A stretch of DNA of 8,737 nucleotides from Dehalococcoidia bacterium (GTDB lineage: Bacteria > Chloroflexota > Dehalococcoidia > Dehalococcoidales > JAUVZE01): positions 1 to 8,737 of the forward strand of contig SOJS01000059.1 in NCBI GenBank assembly GCA_004376435.1, written 5' to 3'. The position numbers were made by a program, and so were the translations under genes. Of this stretch, positions 1 to 6,216 are shown in pieces. The notes beneath the pieces are model-generated. The model was not told where the DNA came from. It did not search any database and was given only the letters and a program-made list of their open reading frames with translations. The first letter of the stretch is position 1. The number at the start of each line of letters is the position of its first letter.

Positions 1-12
1 CTTCGCCTCTCT

Positions 13-1323
13 TTAACTCTCCTTCACGGTAATAGAGTCGTCTTTATAGACCAGCTTCCCCTGAAATATGGTTGCCATCACCTTGCCTTTAAGGACAGAG
101 CCAGCCAGGGGGGTATTCCTGCCCTTGGAGACAAAATCTTTGGTATTAACAACCCATTCCATATTGGGGTCAAGGAGAGTAACATCAGCCCCGGCGCCGA
201 CAGCCAGTGTGCCCAGTTTGCCATGCTGGTTACCGATAATCTTGGCCGGTTCAAAGGTAAGCTTGGCGATAAGGGTGGGTAGGGCTAGCTGCTTATCATG
301 CACCAGCCCCATCAAACTGCCCAGTGCTGTCTCCAGTCCGCTGATGCCAAAAGGAGCAAGGTTAAACTGGCGCCGCTTATCAGCTTCAGTATGAGGGGCA
401 TGGTCAGTGGCGATAACATCAATGGTATTGTCATTAAGCCCATGAATAAGGGCGTTAATGTCACGTCTGGTTCTCAGCGGCGGCTTTACCTTGGCGTTGG
501 TATTGTAGCTAATGACTATCTCCTCGGTCAGGGTGAGGTGGTGTGGGGTAACTTCAGCCGTAACCGCAATGCCTTTTTTCTTGGCTTGGCGGATAAGGTC
601 AACCGAGTTCCTGGTGCTGACATGGGCAATATGTAACCAGCCGCCGGTGAGCTGGGCAAGGGCAATATCACGGGCGACCATTGTCTCTTCAGCCACGGCT
701 GGTATTCCCCGCAGACCCAATCTGGTTGATATTGTGCCTTCATTCATCTGTCCACCTTTAGTCAGGGCTATATCCTCACAGTGGTTAATAACCGGCAGAC
801 CAAGGGTATGGCTACTCTTTAGCGCCTGGCGCATGAGATGGGAGCTAGTGACCGGGCGACCATCATCACTGTAGGCAATTACCCCGGCTGAAGCCAGCTT
901 GTCCATCTCAGTCAGCCTCTTCCCCTTTCTGCCTTTAGAAACGCAGCCTACTGGCAGCACCTGAACCATCCCCTCAGCGGCGGCAGTGGACTTTACATAA
1001 TCTATGGTAGCTGGATTGTCCAGGGGGGGATTGGTGTTGGGCATGCAGCATATTGTGGTAAAGCCACCTCTGGCAGCTGCCTGGGTGCCGGTGGCAATGG
1101 TCTCCTTCTCCTCAAAGCCGGGCTGCCGCAGGTGACAGTGGAGGTCAATAAAGCCGGGGCAGACTATCAGCCCCTCGGCGGGCAGAATATCATAATTTGT
1201 CTTGGGTGGAGGCACCTTGCCCAGCTTTGAGATTTTGCCTTCGGCAATAAGCAAGTCGCCTGCCTTGTCTATTCCTTGGCTGGGGTCAATTATCCGACCA
1301 CCCTGAATAAGTATCGGCTTCAC
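13..1323 (-). CDS. pyrC: Dihydroorotase (class I, PyrC)
   Basis: This enzyme cyclises N-carbamoyl-L-aspartate to dihydroorotate, the third step of de novo UMP synthesis, in the cytoplasm. The 436-aa product shows the full amidohydrolase metal site: the HxH pair H62/H64 followed by LRQPG, N96 in the MPNTNPP motif, D153 in YSDDGRPV, H181 in NHCED, H234 in IAHVST, and D307 in ATDHAPHT. An Asp (D153) stands where other amidohydrolases have a carboxylated lysine, as in class I bacterial enzymes such as that of Bacillus anthracis. The usual E of LREPG is Q here. The reading frame is open upstream to 1395, but that 24-residue extension lies inside pyrB and is Lys/Arg-rich. I choose the GTG at 1323, which gives the normal N-terminus MKPILIQGGRIIDP, has AGGA at 1328-1331 just upstream, and overlaps the pyrB stop as GTGA. 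Translation is therefore probably coupled to pyrB. The bases past the stop on this strand read AGAGAGG, possibly the ribosome binding site of a further operon gene outside the window. Confidence 0.95.
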   Translation of the reverse strand: MKPILIQGGRIIDPSQGIDKAGDLLIAEGKISKLGKVPPPKTNYDILPAEGLIVCPGFIDLHCHLRQPGFEEKETIATGTQAAARGGFTTICCMPNTNPPLDNPATIDYVKSTAAAEGMVQVLPVGCVSKGRKGKRLTEMDKLASAGVIAYSDDGRPVTSSHLMRQALKSSHTLGLPVINHCEDIALTKGGQMNEGTISTRLGLRGIPAVAEETMVARDIALAQLTGGWLHIAHVSTRNSVDLIRQAKKKGIAVTAEVTPHHLTLTEEIVISYNTNAKVKPPLRTRRDINALIHGLNDNTIDVIATDHAPHTEADKRRQFNLAPFGISGLETALGSLMGLVHDKQLALPTLIAKLTFEPAKIIGNQHGKLGTLAVGAGADVTLLDPNMEWVVNTKDFVSKGRNTPLAGSVLKGKVMATIFQGKLVYKDDSITVKES

Positions 1324-2756
1324 TTTTTCCTGCTTTCTTTTCTTTGCCCTTTTTGCTTCGGCATCTTGGTGTAGCTGCTGGGCTTGAAGCCACAAGCCTC
1401 AGCTTCAATCTCAGAATCAAAGACAATGAGATTCTCGGCTCTTATTTTTCTTGCCCAGTGGCTATTAGCACTATGATACTTTTTGTTACTCAATCTGCCC
1501 TCATGCCAGTCGGAACTGGCAATATAGCCGGGGTGGACTTCATGTTCGCAGTAGATACACCTCAAGGTTAGAGGCTGATTAGCCACTATCTTGAATTGGG
1601 GCTTAATATACTTGGTTTCTGTCTCCTGTCTGGACACACATTTTGGATTGGAGCACTTAACGCCAAAACCCCGCCGGTAGCAGGGGTAATCTATCTTTCG
1701 GCTAAAGGAGTCCTTTTCCGTAACTGGAACCTCTTTAGCCCCTAACAAAAGGGCTATTAGTGCCATCCTGACCGGCACCCCCCGGGCAGCCTGTTTAAAG
1801 TACATACTCCTTGGGTCGGCATCCAGCTCATAAGCCAGCTCATCAACCCGGGGTAGGGGATGCATAACCAGAGTGCGCTTAAACTCCTTTTCCTTGAGGA
1901 GTTTCTTATTTATCACCGGGTATTTCCCTTTTTTCTGCTGTTCATCGGTGGCATTAAGCCTTTCCTTTTGCAGGCGGGTGACATAAAGAGCATCAACTCC
2001 GCTCTTCAGTTCTACCTGAATACTGATGTCGGGCATCATCGCCAGCTGGTGTGGGCTGCTTGGCGTTATGTAGATGGCATCCATAGGGAAAAGCCCTTCT
2101 TTAACCACCTGACCTAGAGTCTCATACCTGTTTAGTTCACCCCCGTATTCAGTGGTCAGCTTACGGATAACATGCTCGGGTAGCTCAAGACCCGGCCCAG
2201 GGCGAAAGAGAATAGTGGCACCAAACCTGGCTAGGGCATAGGTCAGGGAATGCACTGTTCGCCCATACTTTAGGTCTCCCCAGAGGGCAATCCTCAGCCC
2301 CTTGATGGTCTGCCTCTCCTTCTTGATGGTGTAGAGGTCGCACAGGGTCTGGGTTGGGTGTTCATGACCGCCGTCGCCGGCATTTATTACCGGGATACCG
2401 GCATAATCAGCGGCTACCTTAGCCGCTCCCTCCCAGGGGTGTCGGATGACAATGATATCGGCATAACTGCCGACCACCCTGGCCATATCGGCAATGCTTT
2501 CCCCCTTAGCCAGTGAGGTAGCGCTCGCATCAGCGGCACTGATAACACTGCCCCCGAGCCGTTGCATTGCCGCCTCAAATGATAGCCGTGTCCTGGTGCT
2601 GGGCTCAAAGAAAAGGCTAGCCATTACCTTACCCCGGCATATATCAGACTGCCTGTCTATAGAGTCTGACATCTCATCGACTAGGGAAAACAGTGCCTCT
2701 ATTTCGCCGTTAGTTAGGTCATCTATAGTTACCAGACTTCTATTTGCCAGAGCCAT
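1320..2756 (-). CDS. pyrB: Aspartate carbamoyltransferase with C-terminal PyrI-like zinc domain and degenerate Ada-type finger
   Basis: The enzyme joins carbamoyl phosphate and L-aspartate to form N-carbamoyl-aspartate, the committed step of pyrimidine synthesis. The catalytic chain occupies about residues 1-341. It shows the carbamoyl-phosphate loop STRTR (53-57), K84 in the LAKGES loop, HPTQ (133-136) and HPLPR (299-303). At 478 aa the protein is far longer than the usual ~305-310 aa. Part of the excess is an insert of about 30 residues in the aspartate domain (about 230-285). The rest is a C-terminal extension. Residues 366-404 match the PyrI zinc domain (C368-x4-C373-x26-C400-x2-C403, with CVS and CIYCEHE resembling E. 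coli PyrI CIS and CKYCEKE). Residues about 410-463 resemble an Ada-type zinc finger that keeps H428 but has S432, S460 and T463 at the expected cysteine positions. A basic tail ends the protein. No PyrI nucleotide-binding domain is present. The ATG at 2756 has AGAAGGAG upstream, inside the end of pyrR, only 2 bases after the pyrR stop. PyrBI fusions are known, for example in Thermotoga maritima; the extra module is what is odd here. Confidence 0.95.
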   Translation of the reverse strand: MALANRSLVTIDDLTNGEIEALFSLVDEMSDSIDRQSDICRGKVMASLFFEPSTRTRLSFEAAMQRLGGSVISAADASATSLAKGESIADMARVVGSYADIIVIRHPWEGAAKVAADYAGIPVINAGDGGHEHPTQTLCDLYTIKKERQTIKGLRIALWGDLKYGRTVHSLTYALARFGATILFRPGPGLELPEHVIRKLTTEYGGELNRYETLGQVVKEGLFPMDAIYITPSSPHQLAMMPDISIQVELKSGVDALYVTRLQKERLNATDEQQKKGKYPVINKKLLKEKEFKRTLVMHPLPRVDELAYELDADPRSMYFKQAARGVPVRMALIALLLGAKEVPVTEKDSFSRKIDYPCYRRGFGVKCSNPKCVSRQETETKYIKPQFKIVANQPLTLRCIYCEHEVHPGYIASSDWHEGRLSNKKYHSANSHWARKIRAENLIVFDSEIEAEACGFKPSSYTKMPKQKGQRKESRKK

Positions 2757-2758
2757 TA

Positions 2759-3349
2759 TTAACTCCTTCTGAAGTAGCCGACTTTCTCCATTTTATCCCT
2801 TGGTGGTCGGGTTTTGATGACACTGACGATGGCTACCTCATCTATGCCGTCAGTTTCCATCAGCTTGACTTGTATCTCCTCGTGTCTGGAGCTTGGTATA
2901 TTCTTGCCGACATAGTCAGCCCGTATCGGCATCTCACGGTGACCACGGTCAATAAGCACGGCTAATTGTATTGATTGCGGTCTGCCCATGCCAATAAGGG
3001 CATCCATGGCGGCGCGAATGCTGCGCCCGGTGTAAAGGACATCATCAACCAGTACTATGGCCTTGCCGTTAATATCAACCGGGATGTCAGTGCTCTGGAC
3101 AACCGGTCGCCGATTTAATGGGGAAAGGTCATCACGATGAAGCCTGATATCCAGAGCACCAACCGGTATCTTTAGCTCATTAAGTTTATTTATGTTAGCC
3201 GCCAGCCGTTTCGCCAGAGGGAAACCGCGAGTATGGACACCAATCAGTATCAGCTGCTGGGTAGTTTTATTTTGCTCAATAATCTCATGGGCAATGCGGG
3301 TCAGGGTTCGCCTGATGTCGTCTGCGGTCAGTATGATTTTTCTTGACAT
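2759..3349 (-). CDS. pyrR: PyrR, pyrimidine operon attenuation/translation regulator (uracil phosphoribosyltransferase family)
   Basis: PyrR binds the leader RNA of pyr operons when UMP or UTP is high and PRPP is low, switching expression off. Many members also have uracil phosphoribosyltransferase activity. The 196-aa product is slightly longer than the B. subtilis protein (about 180 aa). It starts SRKIILTADDIRRTLTRIAHEI and carries the type I PRPP-binding loop VLVDDVLYTGRSI around residues 99-111, preceded by HTRG near 39-42 and followed by LIDRGHREMP near 132-141, all typical of the family. I start at the ATG at 3349, which has AAGAGG at 3357-3362, seven bases upstream. The frame is open to a TTG at 3376, but that codon lies in the leader hairpin and would add nine unrelated residues. 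It is the first gene of the operon, and its leader carries a PyrR-binding hairpin, so autoregulation is expected. The C-terminal tail (about RDKMEKVGYFRRS) is longer than usual. Confidence 0.95.
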   Translation of the reverse strand: MSRKIILTADDIRRTLTRIAHEIIEQNKTTQQLILIGVHTRGFPLAKRLAANINKLNELKIPVGALDIRLHRDDLSPLNRRPVVQSTDIPVDINGKAIVLVDDVLYTGRSIRAAMDALIGMGRPQSIQLAVLIDRGHREMPIRADYVGKNIPSSRHEEIQVKLMETDGIDEVAIVSVIKTRPPRDKMEKVGYFRRS

Positions 3350-3352
3350 AAA

Positions 3353-3384
3353 AATACCTCTTGCCGGTGTCAGCAAGAGGTATT
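3353..3384 (-). terminator. pyr leader hairpin: attenuator terminator and/or SD-sequestering stem
   Basis: A perfect 12-bp inverted repeat (AATACCTCTTGC / GCAAGAGGTATT) with an 8-base loop lies directly before pyrR. On the pyr transcript its 3' arm contains AAGAGG (3362-3357), the only good ribosome binding site for pyrR, and the stem runs into five U residues (3354-3350) ending at the AUG. It can therefore act as an intrinsic terminator, as a lid over the ribosome binding site, or both. Its short U tract and position right on the start codon make translational control at least as likely as termination. The choice cannot be settled from sequence. Confidence 0.85.
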
Positions 3385-3426
3385 ACCATCCAACTTAATT
3401 TAACTTCCCCTTGCCAGCCTCACCGG
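3364..3426 (-). promoter_or_regulatory. Predicted antiterminator / anti-sequestering pairing in the pyr leader
   Basis: Two segments inside the PyrR-binding hairpin can instead pair with the 5' arm and loop of the downstream hairpin. CCGGUG (3426-3421) is fully complementary to CACCGG (3369-3364). UGGCAAGGGG (3416-3407) pairs with CCUCUUGCUG (3380-3371), with three G-U wobbles. Only a small internal loop separates the two helices. This fold excludes both other hairpins and frees AAGAGG for the ribosome. It is the expected 'on' state when PyrR is not bound. The complementarity was worked out by hand; no energies were computed. Confidence 0.75.
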
Positions 3427-3440
3427 ACCAGCTTAAAGGC
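3404..3440 (-). promoter_or_regulatory. PyrR-binding RNA hairpin (anti-antiterminator)
   Basis: The transcript from this stretch contains GGTCCGGTGAGGCTGGCAAG, a close match to known PyrR recognition RNA (pattern around UCCNGNGAGGCU followed by GCAAGG). It folds as expected. A lower stem CCUU (3439-3436) pairs with AAGG (3412-3409), with an internal loop above it. The upper stem GGUC (3429-3426) pairs with GGCU (3419-3416) and closes the conserved hexaloop CGGUGA, which fits CNGNGA. It lies about 60 nt upstream of the pyrR start codon, between the promoter and the ribosome-binding-site hairpin. PyrR bound to UMP should stabilise it. Confidence 0.88.
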
Positions 3441-3462
3441 TTTTTTAACTTACTAAACTAAC

Positions 3463-3491
3463 ATTATACCACTTTTTACTAACTTTGGCAA
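3463..3491 (-). promoter_or_regulatory. Promoter of the pyrRBC operon
   Basis: On the minus strand, a -35 element TTGCCA (3491-3486), a 17-base spacer and a perfect -10 element TATAAT (3468-3463) form a near-consensus sigma-70/SigA promoter. Transcription should start about 3456-3459, giving a leader of about 108 nt before the pyrR ATG, long enough for all the leader structures described. Confidence 0.85.
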
Positions 3492-3521
3492 CATTTTATA
3501 GCTAGCGGTTCTCCAGCGGCG

Positions 3522-4064
3522 CTATCTTGATGCCCGCCACAGACTAAGGATAGCCAGCAGGCTAAGCCCAACACCGGCAATTACCGCTCCCACCCAGCCA
3601 AGGAGGCTGAGGCAGGTAACGATTACACCGGCAATAAAAACTCCGATAAAGATAGACAGAAAGGCATGACCGAATTTTAAGCCGAAAAGAACCGCCACCA
3701 GCGAACCTGTCCAGGCACCGGTGACTGGCAGGGGAACAGCCACAAATAGCGCCAGACCGATGCGCTCATACCTTTTAGCAATACCGCCCTGCCTTCTAGC
3801 GCGGGCAAAAAGCCAGCCAAAAAAACGGTCAAGGATAGCTATTTTGCCCAGCCGGCGAGAAATGGCATCAAGGAAAAGCAGGATGAAAGGTACCGGCAGC
3901 AGGTTGCCGATGATAGCCAGGAGAAGGGCGTAATACCACGGGAAGCGAAAAAGGTTTATTGCCACCGGCAGGGCGCCGCGGAGTTCAAAAATAGGCAGGG
4001 CGGCAATAATAATCACCACCAGCTCTCTGGAAAAACCTAGGCTGAGAAGCTCTTCAGGGGACAT
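3522..4064 (-). CDS. Small multidrug export family membrane protein (COG2426 / Sm_multidrug_ex)
   Basis: This 180-aa integral membrane protein has about five hydrophobic segments (roughly residues 14-38, 43-66, 102-128, 132-155 and 156-177) and a basic cytoplasmic-type loop at 69-102. The signatures LPIFELRGALP (23-33) and PLPVTGAWTGSLVA (111-124) are those of the family named 'small multidrug export protein' (COG2426). That name rests on thin evidence and the true substrate is unknown. The ATG at 4064 has a modest AAGG nine bases upstream. It is transcribed in the same direction as the pyr operon, but the operon has its own promoter in the 172-base gap, so a shared function is not implied. 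No convincing terminator separates the two, so some read-through into the pyr leader is possible. Confidence 0.82.
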   Translation of the reverse strand: MSPEELLSLGFSRELVVIIIAALPIFELRGALPVAINLFRFPWYYALLLAIIGNLLPVPFILLFLDAISRRLGKIAILDRFFGWLFARARRQGGIAKRYERIGLALFVAVPLPVTGAWTGSLVAVLFGLKFGHAFLSIFIGVFIAGVIVTCLSLLGWVGAVIAGVGLSLLAILSLWRASR

Positions 4065-4105
4065 GCTTTTGCCTTATGCCACTATTAAAGAAAATACTCG
4101 CTGGC

Positions 4106-4135
4106 AGTGTAGCAAAGAGGCACAGTTGGCGTCAA
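4106..4135 (-). promoter_or_regulatory. Promoter of the COG2426 membrane protein gene
   Basis: On the minus strand, TTGACG (4135-4130) and TACACT (4111-4106) are separated by 18 bases. This gives a sigma-70-like promoter with an excellent -35 and a partial -10 (4 of 6). The start site would be about 4099, roughly 35 bases before the ATG at 4064. Confidence 0.55.
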
Positions 4136-4154
4136 GGTGACACATGGCAACAGC

Positions 4155-4184
4155 TTGACAACCTTTCCCTTATATTGCTAGTAT
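4155..4184 (+). promoter_or_regulatory. Promoter of dxs
   Basis: A consensus -35 TTGACA (4155-4160) is followed after 18 bases by TAGTAT (4179-4184), a partial -10 (4 of 6). Predicted transcription starts near 4191, giving a leader of about 34 nt before the TTG start codon. It lies back to back with the minus-strand promoter, the two -35 boxes being 19 bases apart. Confidence 0.6.
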
Positions 4185-4224
4185 GAATCCAACCTCCAAA
4201 TTTAATTGCTGAGCAGGCAAAGCT

Positions 4225-6102
4225 TTGAGACTACTGGAAAAAATAGATAGCCCTACAGATGTGAAAGGTTTGGCGCCATCAGAGCTCAAGCAATTAGCTA
4301 CCGAGATCAGGCAGGAACTGGTGGCTACAGTAACCGCCAATGGAGGTCATCTAGCCTCTAATCTGGGGGCGGTTGAGCTTACTATTGCCCTGCACCGTGT
4401 CTTTGATAGCCCTAAAGACAAGATTATCTGGGATGTTGGCCACCAGAGCTATGTCCACAAACTGCTTACCGGTCGGCGGCAGCGCTTTGCCAGCCTGCGT
4501 CAATACGGAGGGATATCAGGCTTTACCTGCCGCCGTGAGAGTGAGCATGACCCCTTTGGGGCTGGTCATGCCAGCACCTCGGTGTCAGCGGCTCTGGGTA
4601 TGGCCATTGCCCGTGACCTTGCCGGAGATAATTACCAGGTAGTGGCGGTTATCGGTGATGGGGCAATAACCGGCGGCATGGCGCTGGAAGCACTTAATCA
4701 GGCAGGGCATCTAGGCTCCAGGCTCATTGTCGTTCTCAATGATAACGGCATGTCAATATCACCCTCGGTTGGTGCCCTCGCCAGACTGTTAAGCAAGGTG
4801 CGCTTTAACCGTCGCTACCGTCAGGCAAAGGAGGAGGCAAGACAGGTAATTACCACCCTGCCGCTGGGCAAAAGGCTGTGGCAGGCAAGCCAGCGGGTCC
4901 AGAGCGGGCTTAAGTGGCTGGTTATGCCAACGCTAATCTGGGAGGAGCTTGGCTTCACCTATATGGGTCCCTTTGACGGGCATGATATTGCTGAACTGGA
5001 AAAAGCCCTTACCCAGGCACGGGACTACCATCGCAAGCCAACCTTTGTCCATATTGTTACCACTAAGGGCAAGGGCTATCTGCCGGCAGAAAAGGATGCT
5101 GTTTACTTCCATGGTGTGCCCCCTAGCAGTGACAGCCCGAAGAAGATACCAACCTATAGCGAGGTCTTTGCCCAGACTGTGCTCCGCCTGGCTCGTGACA
5201 ATCCCAAGCTGGTAGCGGTTACCCCGGCTATGCCGGAGGGAAACTGCCTGAGTATTGTTGCCAGCGAGTTCCCAAAGCGAGTCTTTGATGTTGGCATCTG
5301 TGAACAACACGCCGTTACCTTTGCTGCTGGGCTGGCTTGTCAGGGTTTTACCCCTATTGTGGCTATATACTCCACCTTCCTCCAGCGTGCCTTTGACCAG
5401 ATTATTCATGATGTCTGCCTTCAGGAGCTGCCGGTTACCTTTGCCATTGACCGTGGTGGCATTGTTGGCGAGGATGGCAAGACGCATCAGGGAACTTTTG
5501 ACATTTCCTACCTGACACTAATTCCAAATTTAATTGTCTCGGCACCCAAGGATGAAAATGAGCTCCAGCACCTGCTCTATACCGCTGTCAGTTCAGGGCG
5601 CCCGATGGCTATCAGATATCCGCGTGATGTGGGGCTGGGGGTAGAGCTGGATAAAGAGCTTCACCTTATCCCCATTGGCAAAGGAGAAGTAGTAAGATTC
5701 GGTGAGGATGTCGCCCTGCTGGCTATTGGTGCCACGGTCGCCCCGGCTGTTGAGGCTGCCCGGGAGTTAGCCTCCCGTGGGATTGAAGCAACTGTGGTCA
5801 ATGCCCGCTTTGCCAAGCCACTGGACTGTGAGCTGATAGTAGACATCGCCGGCGATATTAAGCGCCTAATTACGGTTGAGGAGAATGTCCTCAGCGGCGG
5901 CTTTGGTAGTAGTGTTGTTGAACTTGTGCAAAACTCAGGGGTGGCTGATATTGAGGTAAAGAGTATTGCCATCCCTGATGAGTTTGTCGAGCAGGGGTCT
6001 CAGGCTATTCTTCGCTCCAAGTATAATCTTGACGCCAAAGGGATAGCCCAGCAGGTCTTAACCCTATTTCCCAGTCTTGGAGCTAAGGTATTAGGGAGAT
6101 AG
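4225..6102 (+). CDS. dxs: 1-deoxy-D-xylulose-5-phosphate synthase
   Basis: Dxs condenses pyruvate with glyceraldehyde 3-phosphate, using thiamine diphosphate and Mg2+, to make DXP, the entry step of the MEP isoprenoid pathway. The 625-aa length is normal. The N-terminal domain has H42 in GGHLASNLG, GAGHAS (112-117), and the diphosphate motif GDGAITGG (144-151) ending at NDN (172-174). The central pyrimidine-binding domain starts about residue 310, with the catalytic glutamate E360 in GICEQHAV, Y382 and R388 in the STFLQRAFDQ segment, and H421 in GKTHQG. RYPR is at 464-467. A C-terminal transketolase domain follows from about 490. The start is a rare TTG: an in-frame TGA at 4210 rules out anything upstream, AGG lies at 4215-4217, and the resulting MRLLEKIDSPTDVKGL matches the family's usual N-terminus. 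The next start, GTG at 4261, would cut into this conserved segment. The weak start codon may limit expression. Confidence 0.96.
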   Translation: MRLLEKIDSPTDVKGLAPSELKQLATEIRQELVATVTANGGHLASNLGAVELTIALHRVFDSPKDKIIWDVGHQSYVHKLLTGRRQRFASLRQYGGISGFTCRRESEHDPFGAGHASTSVSAALGMAIARDLAGDNYQVVAVIGDGAITGGMALEALNQAGHLGSRLIVVLNDNGMSISPSVGALARLLSKVRFNRRYRQAKEEARQVITTLPLGKRLWQASQRVQSGLKWLVMPTLIWEELGFTYMGPFDGHDIAELEKALTQARDYHRKPTFVHIVTTKGKGYLPAEKDAVYFHGVPPSSDSPKKIPTYSEVFAQTVLRLARDNPKLVAVTPAMPEGNCLSIVASEFPKRVFDVGICEQHAVTFAAGLACQGFTPIVAIYSTFLQRAFDQIIHDVCLQELPVTFAIDRGGIVGEDGKTHQGTFDISYLTLIPNLIVSAPKDENELQHLLYTAVSSGRPMAIRYPRDVGLGVELDKELHLIPIGKGEVVRFGEDVALLAIGATVAPAVEAARELASRGIEATVVNARFAKPLDCELIVDIAGDIKRLITVEENVLSGGFGSSVVELVQNSGVADIEVKSIAIPDEFVEQGSQAILRSKYNLDAKGIAQQVLTLFPSLGAKVLGR

Positions 6103-6145
6103 CATAGTAGATTTGTTAATCTTTAGCGCATTAGAGCAAGAGCTG

Positions 6146-6179
6146 AAATATCAGGTGTCTTTGCTGACACCTGATATTT
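6146..6179 (+). terminator. Perfect 14-bp hairpin between dxs and pgk
   Basis: AAATATCAGGTGTC and GACACCTGATATTT are exact inverted repeats around a 6-base loop (TTTGCT). The A-rich 5' foot and T-rich 3' foot suggest an intrinsic terminator for dxs. However, the tail after the stem (ATCTGTTTAGG) lacks a real U run, so termination may be partial, and the hairpin could instead protect or process a dxs-pgk transcript. I saw no convincing promoter between it and pgk. Confidence 0.6.
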
Positions 6180-6216
6180 ATCTGTTTAGGCTCCCAGATA
6201 CTCCAAGGAGAGCTAG

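Noticed and set aside
1324..1395. N-terminal extension of pyrC from an ATG at 1395
   Set aside because: It lies entirely within pyrB, is Lys/Arg-rich and unlike any dihydroorotase N-terminus. The GTG at 1323, with the GTGA overlap, gives the canonical start.
3350..3376. Extension of pyrR from a TTG at 3376
   Set aside because: The nine extra codons fall inside the perfect leader hairpin and have no ribosome binding site; the ATG at 3349 has AAGAGG seven bases upstream.
3497..3526. Possible terminator after the COG2426 gene (TAGCG ... CGCTA inverted repeat)
   Set aside because: The arms are only 5 bases, overlap the stop codon and lack a U tract on the transcribed strand.
4933..5487. 184-codon minus-strand open frame inside dxs
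   Set aside because: It is antisense to conserved dxs coding sequence, shows no recognisable family, and its composition is that of a shadow frame.
6160..6171. Shared TTGCTGACACC between the dxs-pgk hairpin and the pyr leader hairpin (3365-3376 region)
   Set aside because: Eleven bases are shared, but they occupy different parts of the two hairpins (loop versus 3' arm) and no third copy was noticed. Chance is the simplest reading.
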